Shown: piece by piece, positions 27,167 to 38,973 of the stretch
Position numbering within the stretch: the first letter of the stretch is position 1
Layout: every line of letters begins with the position of its first letter
Assembly: GCA_024305405.1 (NCBI GenBank)
Contig: JAKNDB010000014.1
Coordinates: 1-64,000 of the forward strand
Direction of reading: 5' to 3'
From: Dirofilaria immitis
Lineage: Eukaryota; Nematoda; Chromadorea; Rhabditida; Onchocercidae
DNA: 64,000 nt
Made by a program: the position numbers and the translations under genes
Notes under the pieces: model-generated
What the model was told of the DNA's origin: nothing
The model's database searches: none
Seen by the model: only the letters and a program-made list of their open reading frames with translations

Positions 27167-27222
27167 AAAAAATTTGTTACATGTTGCTGAAAGTAAAAAA
27201 TTTGTTACATGTTGCTGAAAGT
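27167..27222. repeat. 28-bp perfect tandem duplication
   Basis: The unit AAAAAATTTGTTACATGTTG plus CTGAAAGT occurs twice in direct succession (27167-27194 and 27195-27222), about 160 bp upstream of DPAGT1. Confidence 0.92.
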
Positions 27223-27253
27223 AAACATATTATTGAGCTGTATAGGTGCATAC
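27221..27253 (+). repeat. 33-bp upstream copy of part of DPAGT1 exon 1
   Basis: Identical over 33 bases to 27400-27432, which lies inside coding exon 1 of DPAGT1 (the segment encoding [10 protein letters not shown]). It abuts the 28-bp tandem duplication, so the two probably arose in the same local event. Confidence 0.9.
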
Positions 27254-27370
27254 AAAGAAAACTAATGTTTAGTCGCACTCACTTCGCATCTTTTCTGAAA
27301 TAGTTATTTTTTCTGTATGTTAGATAACATGATAATATTATCAATTAGATATTTAGGGTCGTTATTATTA

Positions 27371-27376
27371 TTTCAG
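27371..27376 (+). other. Splice acceptor just before the DPAGT1 start (candidate SL trans-splice site)
   Basis: TTATTATTTCAG ends at 27376, eight bases before the ATG at 27385. An acceptor this close to a start, with no upstream coding exon, is typical of nematode spliced-leader addition; a cis-spliced 5' UTR intron is the alternative. Confidence 0.5.
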
Positions 27377-27384
27377 ATACTGTG

Positions 27385-30300
27385 ATGTTATCATTATGGG
27401 TAAACATATTATTGAGCTGTATAGGTGCATACATTTCATACCATATAATCCTGGAATATATTCCAGTCTTTATCAAACGTCAAATGTACGGAAAGGATCA
27501 ATGCAAAGTATGTTATTGCCTTTTCCGTTATTGCACATATAAGTGTACTGAAAGTTAGAAGGAGAGCATTTCCTTACATTCGAATCTAGATAAGCTGCCA
27601 AAATACGAATTGAATAATTTTGTTTCATGAAATGTATAAGCTAGCTTCATAAGACTTTTAGAAAAAATGTTTGATTCATTGATACTTAAGTGTCATCAAA
27701 CTTTTCTCAGTTGAATAATTTCGATTTTAATAAAGTAGTTTTTAGTAAAGTAAAAGAAAATACTAAGCCAAAAGTATTTCTATTGCAAAACATAACGTTC
27801 AGCGCTTTTCAGCTTTTCAAGTTTGCATTATATTATTCTTATACCTACGAAATTTTCGTATAGAATGCGAAACATCTAATTTTAGGTAAATAATGTTCTT
27901 GTGCCTGAACCGATTGGCGTCATATCAGCGGCTGTTTATTTAGTTGTTATGTTTTTATTTATCCCATTCCCAGTTTATGAATGGTCACAACTTGAGTAAG
28001 TTTTTTAGATTATTATGGAATTTATAATTGAATCTCACATATATGTAGTCATTTATGGATTTCAGGTCATCCAATCCACACCAAAAATTCCTAATGTTTC
28101 TATCAGCACTGACGGCTATTTGTTCTGCAGTTTTGTTGGGTTTTGCAGATGATGTTTTAGATTTACGATGGCGACATAAACTTTTATTTCCGACACTTGC
28201 ATCTCTTCCGTTGCTTCTTGTATATTATGTATCCGGTAAGTTGTTGATCGTCATTTATTTAATTGTAACTAAACTCTAGAAAAGAATTCGTGTTTCTTTT
28301 GTTTGAGATTCCGTTATGATTTGAGAAGTACCATACTATTTCTGTGCTAATTGTGCAGTAGCTTAAAAGTATCATTTTTAGGATCATCAGCTACGATTGT
28401 GTTACCTTCTTTAGTTCAGGCTTTATTTTCAATGCGGGAATGCATCGATATTGGAATTTTTACTATGTTTATATGGGTATGATGGTGAGTTTATTAAACT
28501 GATTGATTTTTCTCGGAAGTGCTACTTGTTAATGGCATTCTTTTTCTGTCTTTGTTTAAATAAAAATGTTGACAAACTATTGCATAATTGCCTGTTATAT
28601 TTTGCAGATAATATTTTGCACAAATGCAATCAATATTTTGGCTGGAATTAATGGGCTTGAAGCAGGACAGGCTTTTATAATTGCAGCTTCTGTTGTTGTT
28701 TTCAATGCGATCGAAGTAAATTATTTTAAATTCAACAGTTTCATCAGATATTTGGAAGTAAAAGGAATAAAAACAAAGTTCGAAGTTTGAAACCAAAACT
28801 TTTAATTTGAAGACACTTATTCTGAACTTTATAGATTTGGGGTAGAAGTTTCACTTAAAGCTTTAAAGAGTTGATACGTTAGCACCATTATTCTGATTTA
28901 GTCATTAACAGAAGATCTTATTTCTTTCTTAATTATAAGAATTCCAGCTGAATTTTATCAGGTTTTTTGTAGTTGTTTCGACTGGATCCATCGCTTTCGT
29001 GGTATCATTCACTTTCTTTGTATTTCCTACTGCCTTTCTTGGGAACAACTTCTGTTCTACTATTTTTCAACTGGTAATATGATTATATTCGATTCATTTT
29101 TCTTTCGAAATATTATTTTTATTATATGTCGGTTCTGAAATTTTTATGTTCCTTATTTCATTATTAATAAAAATTTGAGTATTCAGTGTATGTAGGTATC
29201 CAGCACAAGTTTTTGTTGGTGATACGTTTTGTTATTGGGCTGGGATGACTCTGGCTTCAGCTTGTATTCTTGGCCATTTTAGCAAAACTATGGCACTTTT
29301 TTGATTCCGCAAGTAAGTTATTGTATTTTTCATGATAGTTTTTCTTTTCTCTTCGGATACTTTGGTTTTTATTTGGTTAATTCCTGTTTTCGGTAAATTC
29401 ATTTTTTTCAAGTTTACATCATTATTAGTTCAAAAAATTTTTTTACTCTGTTCGACTAATGAATACTGCAGAATATTCTATTTTGATAAGGGACTCACTG
29501 TTATTATCAAATATATATAAGCTAGAAATAGTTCATGCGAAAATTTCATGTCGCATTTTACGATGAAATTGTAAATCATTATTTTAAATAAGAATAGCAT
29601 ATCTTAATTCTGCAACTAATTCTGATATTTGATACATTACAAACTTTAAATTAATGCTTTCCAGATTTTTAATTTTATGTATTCAACTCCTCAACTTCTC
29701 CATCTTGTCCCTTGTCCACGTCATCGACTACCAAAATATGACAGCAAAAGCAATACTGTTGATATGAGTACAATTGAATTCAAAGAAAATGGTTATATTT
29801 TCAATTAGTTTAAGTTAATTTCTTTTTCTTCGTTTTTCTTTTGCACCATGCGCATCTGCTGCAGACCTTTTATTTCATTAAGATTTTTTTCAATATTCCG
29901 CAGATGTGCTATCTCTTGTGGCGAGAAAATTCTCATGTTTTGAAATTTCTATTTTATTAAACCACTATTGTCATGTACTACAAGATTTTTAAGGAGCGAT
30001 ATATTTTTTCATTTCAGAACTCAAACCTTTAACCAAGATAATCCTTTATTTCCTGGATATATTTGGCTTATTATACAAGGAAATTATTCAGAAGGATGAT
30101 ATGAGGTAAGGATTTTCATATTTTATTTTTTGTGATACATTTTTTATGTTTTCCTATACATATATAAAATGAGCGATTTGCATGATGCCAATATTTGGAC
30201 TATATAAAGTGAATGATTTATGCAATCCCAGTAAGATACGGCCACGGATGACGATTGAGGCATATAGAGGGCTGATATATTATATGAGTTTATGTATAAT

Positions 30301-30521
30301 CTAATATACTGCATAAGTTTTGATTATTTTCTAATTAGTTCCACTTCAGATGGATAATTATCAACAATCTGACGCTACCAAATCTGACTTTAAAATATAC
30401 GGGTCCAGTCCATGAAAAGAAATTAACGGAAGTGCTTCTAATATTGCAAGTATTATTTTCAGTTTTAGCATTTTTTATCCGATTCTATATAGCACATCTA
30501 ATGTATGAAATCGTTCTATGA
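27385..30521 (+). CDS. DPAGT1: UDP-GlcNAc:dolichyl-phosphate GlcNAc-1-phosphotransferase
   Basis: Enzyme of the ER membrane that transfers GlcNAc-1-phosphate to dolichyl phosphate, the first step of N-glycan precursor synthesis (ALG7 in yeast, algn-7 in C. elegans). Ten exons join in phase: 27385-27507, 27886-27995, 28066-28235, 28382-28484, 28608-28715, 28973-29073, 29196-29312, 29665-29791, 30018-30105, 30350-30521; 406 residues, the usual size. Family motifs: [72 protein letters not shown] and [13 protein letters not shown]; about ten hydrophobic segments. Two exons each lack one T: in 28456-28460 (the repaired frame reads FYYVYMGMM) and in 29297-29302 (repaired LFLIPQ, where the raw frame stops at TGA). 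Both repairs restore exon phase exactly, so I read this as a complete functional gene. The start is supported by length and by a nearby acceptor. Confidence 0.96.
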
Positions 30522-31332
30522 TCTTCTGCATTCTAATTACGAATTTATTCTGCTAATTTAAAATGTATTAGGAGGTTGAGGACTGATATTGAACTTGTCA
30601 AAAAAGCGTCTGTACTTAAAATGATTTCCAAGTTTCATACTATTTCAAAATTGAAGTAATCAGTCGTAGAATGAATAACTGTATTTGCCAAAACATTCCA
30701 GATCGTTCTGGAAATTTCTACTCCAAAGCAGAAAAATGTTTATAAGATTGGTCATAATTCTTTTGCTACAAAATCTTATCATGATCTCAATCTTTGCTAT
30801 TGGTAATATATAGTTATTTGCTCGTTTTTGTAAAATGAATACATTTATTATAAATTATTCCATGAGGGTGTTTGTTGTTGTAGAGATCACATATTCTTAG
30901 GTATCTTGATAACATATTTATTAATAGCAGCATCTCAGACATTGTTTTAATTTCGAATGTTGAGTCAAAGCATTTCTATAGCATCAGAAAAGCAATGTTT
31001 TTCTTAATATTATTCAGTAGAACTTTTTTCTATATCAAAATTGTCCGGCTTCAATATTTTTTTCGATTTACTGAGGTATTAATATGCACAGAGAAAATTA
31101 CTTAGACATTGGGAAATTACATGCTAAAAGATTTCACAATTTTTTGGAGAATGTTTGGATTTTCGGCAAAAATAATTCAATATTGCTTTTTTAACTGAAA
31201 TTCTTCATTAAGGTTAGAATTCACTTTATAAATTCAAACTGATAGGATTTACAATCGAGAAGCAACATCACACAAAAACAGAACTGAATGGTGTTTCATT
31301 CAACCGTATTCCAGAAGTGAATTTTTGCACAG
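30522..31332. other. Intergenic between convergent genes
   Basis: 3' flanks of DPAGT1 (+) and TANGO2 copy A (-). No exon seen. Confidence 0.5.
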
Positions 31333-34194
31333 TTAGATGAGGTCGAAATGAAATGTTCGCTCAGTCCAGGTCGCTTCGCTCACTTTCCCCGTTTTTGTTT
31401 CCATCGATTTCTCGTAATATGTGGCTCGATTATTACGATCCACAATAATAATTGTGTGCGACCTGAAATTAGGAGGTAGTAACATTGTACGAAACTTCAC
31501 TTGCTCTGTTTCATAAAAGCCGGGGATTTATAAATGCTTTTATAGCATTTATTAAATTTTGAAGAAAAAGATTTTTATTATAATAGAAGATGAACTGACA
31601 ACAAACCTAGTACCATAAGGAATTCCATCAGGATATCTCACGAAAATGGCGGTACGATATTTACAAAGTTCGTTCGATCGGCCACACCGCCGTTTTATTT
31701 GATCATCAGGAAAACATCTGAAAAATATTGGCGTAATTAGTGGATTTGTAAATTTCAAAGCAAAATTGAAGAATGTATGGTCAAACCTGACATCTCGATT
31801 ACTAGCTCTTCGAAGCAGTTGGAAAAATTCAAGTTAAAGACATTAAGATTTCGAATTGGTCTTTAATTTTTTTATTCATCCATTTCTTAGTTTCGCTCGT
31901 AAGTTTATATTTAACATGCTTCAATTTAATTTTCCTTTATTGTTATCATTAATTTCAGTCTTATCCATTACTGTATTATGTATATTAGATTAATTGACAT
32001 ATGAAAATTGCAGCAATGATAGTCTAGAAAGGCCAAAGAGCTGACAGACAAATTGCTTCATAATTTCCTAAAAAGTTAACATTCCAACTTCTCCGACTTC
32101 CCATCTGCCCTACTGTATTTTTTTTCTTATTCTTACAAATATAATTGAGAAACTTACTGATATTTATCAGTAGCTAACTGCAGAAGACGTTCAATAATTT
32201 CTGCTTCTGAAAGATTTTCGGCATTTATTTCTTCAACAATACCACTCACTTTTTCTACACCTCGACGTACTTTTTAAACGGTTCACATGATGGACTGTTG
32301 CTAAAACCGTGAATACCTGTAATAGACCATATAATTTCAAAACAAGAAAAATCAAAGAAAGGATAATAGAAAGTATCAACTGATGATTTCTTTATGAAGT
32401 ATTTCATAAAAATATTGACCTGGCGGATATTTGGTAACTTCGACATTATCTTTCGACTGATACGTTAGGCCTGCAATTTCATACTGATCGTATTCATTTC
32501 TGAAATGCAATTTTTGTTTCTCAAAAATTGGGGAAGAAAAGGCCGTACTTTTTCGAAAGACAGTGGAATATTCATCCTTGATTTCCTAAATATTTTAACA
32601 CCAACTGAAGGAAGGAGGACTGAACCCCGGATCTCTCCGATGCGAGCGGAGCCCCCACCCCTGAACTACACCTACCAGACACCCATGTGTCAAATAAATG
32701 AATTCCAAAGCATCGCAAGAATTCCATTTTTTGAACCCTGCAGTTCGTGTGTAACCGAAAAGTTTTCTTCAATGAAAAAGTTGTTTCCTGTGATATTACC
32801 ACAGCTCACATTTCAGATTTTGGAAAATTCAGTATTAATGAAGCTTGAATTAAAAATTTACCTTTGAAAACAAAGTATCTGGAATGCATTGTATCTGTTC
32901 ACTGTACTGATCAATAATTTGCAAAATTCTTCCGGCTGTTTGTTTGATTTCACGAAATCTATTGGTAGTATTCCTGCAAATATAATATCATAATTTAATT
33001 TTTGACTCTTCCATAGGTCGCAAGATTTGCGAGTTTTGTGATTTTGAATACTTCCCCGTCTATGAATTAATTAATGAAACCAAAAATGCACGCAACTTTC
33101 ATTACAAAATCGGCGGATTCTTCGAATAACTCTTAAAATTATTGAAACAAGTAGAATTAATGAAATGCTTATTTGAAATTTTTAAAGGTAATTTTCTTAC
33201 CTGTGGAAGATATATTTTCTTCTTTTTAAGAAAATTTCGTGATTCACATTCTAATCTAATCTTGTCAATCTGATACTCAGATTTTGATAGCACCAATTTC
33301 ATTTCTAACAGTAAAGTGTTAAAATAAATCTATGCATAATTCGCGGTCATACCACGAAGTAATGATTTATAGTTTCCTAAACAATATAAGGTCGAGAGGA
33401 AAATTTTGGAAAGCAAGAAGGGCTGTGACTGTTATTTTGATCCGCTATCCTATCTTTATTTTTTTCATCAATACATTATCATAAAACTAACAAGATTAGA
33501 ACAACTAAAAGAATGGCCAATGTTCATGAAAAATGAACAAAACAATTTACAAAAAGAATGCTAATATTTGACCTCTCGTGACAGAACTTGATTTCATTTC
33601 ATGTATGGGTACCGTGATCGTCAGTAAATTACTAATACGACCAGCAGAATTCATGCACAACCATGTTCCACGTACATTTTCTTTCTCATCTCGCCCTAAA
33701 AACATTATTTTAATTTTCAACTTTAAAAGTCCTCATTTTAAAATAAATAAAACTGGTAAGTAGTTTCCAGATGTCATCAACACAGCCTTTTAAACTATCG
33801 CAAGATGTATCTTCAATCTTGTTTTTTAGGATTTATTTTTTGAACTATTATTTTGAAGCATGCATGTTATGTTAATCCAAAATTTGAATCTTTCCTTATA
33901 AAAAATCTTCCGCAAAGAGGCCAAATGATGGATGGAACCATTCATATGTCTTAATACTTATCAGCAATTTACGATTAATTAATTATTCAATCCTCTATTA
34001 TAGACATTGAAAAATAAAACTGGAATGACATTTCAACAACTATGAATAAATGTATATGTAGTACCAGCAAGAATGTCATTTTCCCATCTGGCAGTACTGG
34101 TTGGCCGGTTGAGTAATTCATCACGATTATTCAGCAAAATCAATTTATATTTAGCATTTGGATTGTGCTCAACGTACACAAATGTTACGCACAT
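31333..34194 (-). CDS. TANGO2: TANGO2/NRDE-domain protein, copy A
   Basis: TANGO2 (transport and Golgi organisation 2) proteins; the C. elegans members HRG-9 and HRG-10 are implicated in moving haem out of haem-rich compartments, though other roles in lipid metabolism are argued. Seven exons: 34194-34065, 33695-33573, 32973-32862, 32499-32420, 32316-32158, 31717-31607, 31462-31333; 281 residues, normal for the family. Motifs: MCVTFVY at the very start, LILLNNRDELLNRP (the NRDE signature), GTWLCMNSAGRI, PPGIHGFSNSP, YGTRSHTIIIVD and a C-terminal TERTFHFDL. Exon 5 lacks one A of a run (32271-32275 on the + strand); the paralogous exon in copy B is 160 bases, this one 159, which confirms the missing base. 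The initiator Met-Cys is conserved in the family, so the start is firm. A tRNA-like relic lies in intron 3. Confidence 0.94.
32608..32680 (-). pseudogene. tRNA-like relic (Ala-CGC-like anticodon arm), possible SINE head
   Basis: A GC-rich island in AT-rich intron 3 of TANGO2 copy A, same strand as the gene. Seen: an A-box-like TAGTTCAGGGG (32658-32668), a perfect 5-bp anticodon stem CTCCG/CGGAG around loop CTCGCAT (32635-32651), which would read anticodon CGC, and a B-box-like GGTTCAGTCC (32617-32626, one mismatch from consensus). The T stem is imperfect and the acceptor arms do not pair, so it is not a working tRNA by eye. It could be a tRNA pseudogene or the promoter part of a tRNA-derived SINE. 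Confidence 0.55.
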
Positions 34195-35679
34195 TTAAAC
34201 AATCGAAAATAACAGGCAACACAATTATTTTAGTTTAAACCATAAAACAAGACTGAGTACCTGGAAATCAATACAGACATTTACTTACGAATGAAAATAA
34301 TATATTGTTTCGGTAAGCTAATTGCAAGCTTAACAAAAACAAATCAAACATAAAATGAAGTTAATTATTACAGGTAATTTCGTTGGCACTATAACAAATT
34401 TCACAAGGCATAATGAAAGGAGAATTATACAACTCCAAAAAATTAGTCAAGTCGCAATCGATGGAACGAAGACAACGAAAATGATGTTATAATGTGCATC
34501 CCAATTAAAACCGGATTTATTCTAAAGTTATCAGTGGAAAAAGATGAAAAATACGAAACACATAGCGCAAAAGAATTGACGATACTTCATTCGCAACTCC
34601 ATTCATTCTTCGCATGAAAAGACTAATGAGCGAATTCCTCCTTCATCACCTATATTTAGTTGAATCCCTTCTTTATCACTTATATTTAGTAACTTTTAAT
34701 CGAAATTGAGCAAGAAGTTGTTGACAGTAAGAAAAATAACATATTAATACTAAGATAGTAATAATCTCTGCCAGATATGTAATAATATATCTTTTTGCAC
34801 TATTCATCGAATAACGTCTAACATCTATATGCGTTTGCTACCACTGTGCTAACCCAGTCAATTATATTGCATTTTTGCAAATTTCTCAAAATATCTGAGA
34901 TTATTAACTTGTTTCTCCATTAAACGTGCCATTATGCATATCTTGACATTTTATTAAAGGTCAATTAAAATCGATCTTTAAATGAAAAAATTTAACAGTG
35001 AGAGAAATAGAAGCATATATACAGAAAATAAATTTTCATCGCAATGAATTTAGAACAAATCGAGAACTTTTAATGAACTAATCGAATCACTATAAATATT
35101 AATTAGATCAGAACTAAAATTAGAAAGATAGAGCTATAGAAGAGAAATGGGCTATCTAACTAAGTAAATCCATCTTATACAGTATTTCTGAAATAAATCA
35201 CGATAAATGAATATCCATTTAAAGAATATGGACATCATCATCGTAAATTTCTTTTTGTCGAAAAATAACAAAAAGAAGAAAAATAATAATTGACAGCAAA
35301 CGATGCGTCGTGACAGAAATTTCAGAATAACGCTTTACATTTGAATTATCTTATTCTTCTTTCTTTTTGATTCAGCAAAAAATAGTATCATTTCTCGATA
35401 TGATGATTAGACTGGCTAATGTAACAAAGAAATTAAGGACAAAAGTATCATAACCACACATAAGAAATTTAAAAAGTGAATCATTATTAATTCACAAAAG
35501 TCTTAAAACATCAAAAATATGAATTTCTTCACGCCAAGATGTGCTACGGATGCATTTTTATTCACCAATGAATTAATAATTTCAAAACGACATCAACCTA
35601 TATTATCTATCAAAATTGCTTGTTTGAGTTTTTTATAAATATTATAACTCTCATGCGTTTTCGAAAAAAACGATTTGCT
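34195..35679. other. Spacer between the two TANGO2 copies
   Basis: About 1.5 kb of AT-rich DNA holding the 5' flank of copy A and the 3' flank of copy B. An imperfect tandem (CTTCATCACCTATATTTAGT, then CTTTATCACTTATATTTAGT) lies near 34640-34690. No gene seen. Confidence 0.55.
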
Positions 35680-38600
35680 TTATAAATCATCAAGATCAAA
35701 ATAATGCGTTGTATCGTCCCAAGTAACATCAGATATTGGAGTTAGCTGTTTTCGGCTTCGTTCAAAATAAGTACAACGACCGACGCCATTAACCAGAACA
35801 ATGGTGTGAGATCTTGAAAAGTAGCTTTCTTAATTTAAAAACCTGATAAGACTTGAATTGCACTCCCAAGTGCCGACACCCATGAGAGCAATGTAACTGC
35901 ACAGATCAGTAAATTTCTTACGACTTTTGGGATTATGTACTCATTTTCTAATTTATAGTATGATTTTCTAGCAAAGATTGTTATCCTACCCAAGTGCCAA
36001 CGTTCAAAAAATATTGAAAATGTTAAAAATTAATTAGAAATTATTAATATTTGTGTATTGAGACTACAAAAGCAAGAAATTAAATTTAATAAATTGGAAA
36101 TGAAGCACAAGATAAACTGAACCTAGTTCCGTATCGCAAAGGTTCCGGAAGTTTATAAAACAGTTGCGACATACGCTTGCAGTTCTCTTTGTCTTGTTCT
36201 TTTTGCAAAATGAGCTGTTCATCAGGATGATGACTGAATCAGTAAACTATGATTACTGTTACTTTTTCAGGAATTGTACCGCAGTATTAGTATTTTCGGC
36301 GTAAGATTGTTGTTAATCGTGATTCGCATTTTAAAGTAAACCCTAAACTAGTTACTTTTCTGCATTTTTTTTCAAGCAAAAAAAATTAATAAAAATCCTA
36401 CAAACTTGCTGAAATTTCGACACTGTAAAACTGAAGCCCTATGCAACCATATATTTTCTAATTTCTTCTAAACCAGTAATGACAAAAAGATAAATTTCAT
36501 CCTATTTTTTGTCAATACGTAGCATTGTAGAAAAAAATCAATAAACCCACAGAAAGAAAGAAAAAAAAGTAGAAAACGCATTAAATGATCTTAGAAAATC
36601 AATTTTGTGATGACGTATTGCAATAACATAAAGAAAAACGAAGAACTGACAAACAGATACAATACCTTGTCTGATCAATGAGGATATCCAAGAACTGTTT
36701 CATAAGTTCCTGCTCGTTAACGTTTTCATCATCTAGCATTTTCAATTTCTCTTTGAACAATCGTAAACCATACGTTATTTTTTTGAACGGTTTTCCTAAT
36801 GCGCTATTTCCAAATCCATAAATGCCTAAAATGATAATATTGAAAAAGATAAATTTAATCGGACATAACAACTTAATTCAACATGACATTTTTATATAAA
36901 CACTGCTGCAAAACAATGATTTTTCTAATTAACAAGAAATGAAAAAGACGGAGACATTCCGAAAGCTGAAAAAATTAAAACAATACTCTATTCGATTTTC
37001 AATTTCACTTTAAATCATTTTAATTTAAAATTAAATTGGAGTGAAATTATTTTAGTTCATCAATTCATTAATCAATTGGAAACTTTGAGGCTAAGACACT
37101 GAAAACCTATAAAATTCATTTCCACCCAAGTATCTGTTATAGCTGCAGACAAAGCACGCACTACTGTTTCTAACAGTTCGCAGATATAAGTTTGAGAAAA
37201 AAATCAGTTTTCATCACCAATATGCAGAAATTTATAATATAAATGTCACAAGATCACTCATATGCACACACTATACATACTTTGAATCATTGTTTTAGGG
37301 TTTACATACGTATATGCCATTTTAACATTCTGATAGCTGCGCTAATCTTGATAACAAATACCAACCGGGACCAAATGTTGCAGTTGGATTGCCATATCGG
37401 TTAGAAAATTGAAATCCAAAATATGTTTTCCGTTCAATTTCATTATTAAAAAGTCTATAAAAGACATCCTTTAATCGCTTTGCTTCGAATTTAACAGAAA
37501 GAGTTTTAATGAAACGTATCTGAATAATTAATCAGATTAAATCCTATTAACTGCAAAACTAATGAATGAATATTCGTATTCAATTTAGTCATAAAATAAA
37601 AGTAAAAAGCTATTCCATAGACTAAAGGTTAACATCGGTTGAAGAAGTTTGCATATTTACATAGCTTCCAGTTTTACGGTTGACTTTACCAAATATCTAT
37701 TGCTGAAGGTGAAAAAAATTAACAGTAAGAAATAGCGAAATTATGTAATGTAAATTCAAAAAACAGAACTTCCACTAGACAAGTTAAAGTAATGGTAAAA
37801 TTAATTCAAAGATCCTCATAAATTCTGTGATATTTCTCTTTTGTCATTCTCATTTTGCATTCAAATACATTCACAACCTTAATCAAAAGTATTTCATAGA
37901 AAATCATTCATGGTTTAAACAGACACTTTCCACTAAGTTGAATAAGCTGAAAAATAGTTTTGACATCTGAAAGAGTTCAGGAATTTAAGGAAGTTACCGT
38001 CATTATATATAATGAAGAATGCTTAGCTATTTTCTTATTATCACTGCTATCAGCTAATTTAATTATAGTGTCTCCAAATTAAATCATAGTAATAATATTA
38101 GATAATTTTAAGTATGTAGCAGTTTTGTTTTCACAATTCTGTCTTTAAAACAGTCACCGAATATGACATTTCTTATACCCCTACCGATGAAATAGAATTA
38201 CGTTGAAACCATTGTATTGTTGTGCTTCTTTGGATAGCTGCTCGGCAACATAGTTCTCTGGTGAAATTTCGGATTTCAAATATTCGTATACTATTTTGCC
38301 TAATATAATGATCAAGAGTATTTTGCAAATTTAAAAATCTAATTTTGAGACAAAAATTTAAGATTGCTTTCCAAACATCTTCGAATATGATTTCAAAGAA
38401 GAATTTCTAATCCATTTCCAAACTTTTCATTTCTTTACTTATTTCATATAAATAAAATCCAGACCACGCGTTATCGCACAAGGCACTTCATCGGTCGAAT
38501 TCTCAAGCACTGCAAGAATATTTCCCAAACGACCATTCCTGGTCATACCTAACCAAGTACCGCCATATGGATCTGCTTGATCTCGACCTAAAAAACTAGT

Positions 38601-38973
38601 GAGAAGTGAATCAAACAAATGAAAGAATCATAAAGAACCATGACATGATTCTGATAAATTTCATCCAATAGATCGGGAGCCATAACTCCTTTTCTATTCG
38701 AAATTAAGCTCAAGTTATACATACAACTATAGACAGCTATTAAAAAGAATATACTATAGAGAACTATTAAAAAGAAATGGCTGTACTATCTGAAAAGAAA
38801 TTATCCTTAATAAAGAAGAGCAAAATACTATTACCACATAGAATACCATCTTTCCAGGCAGGTGGTAGTGTAGGTCGATCGAACAGCTCATCACGATTGT
38901 TTAGTACAATAAGCTGATAACTTTTCGGATCATCTATCGCTTTATCATTTAAATAAACGAACGTTACGCACAT
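35680..38973 (-). CDS. TANGO2: TANGO2/NRDE-domain protein, copy B
   Basis: Tandem paralogue of the gene at 31333-34194. Seven exons, all in phase without correction: 38973-38835, 38587-38465, 38299-38185, 37454-37366, 36825-36666, 36233-36123, 35812-35680; 289 residues. The exon number and every intron phase match copy A, and exons 2, 5 and 6 are the same length (123, 160, 111), so the pair arose by duplication of the whole gene. Motifs: MCVTFVY start, LIVLNNRDELFDRP, GGTWLGMTRNGRLGN, QQYNGFNVILFHR, GPGIYGFGNSALGKPF and YGTRSHTIVLV. The proteins differ at most positions outside the motifs, so the duplication is not recent. Likely role as for copy A; different roles for the two are possible. 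Confidence 0.95.

Noticed and set aside
27221..27253. Alternative first exon of DPAGT1
   Set aside because: The 33-bp copy has no start codon in the right frame and no donor site after it; it reads straight into non-coding sequence.
32608..32680. Functional tRNA-Ala
   Set aside because: The acceptor and T stems do not pair properly and the B box deviates from consensus, so only a relic is claimed.
32505..32867. 120-codon open frame on the plus strand
   Set aside because: It lies antisense over intron 3 and exon 3 of TANGO2 copy A and owes its length to the tRNA-like GC-rich island; no protein similarity.
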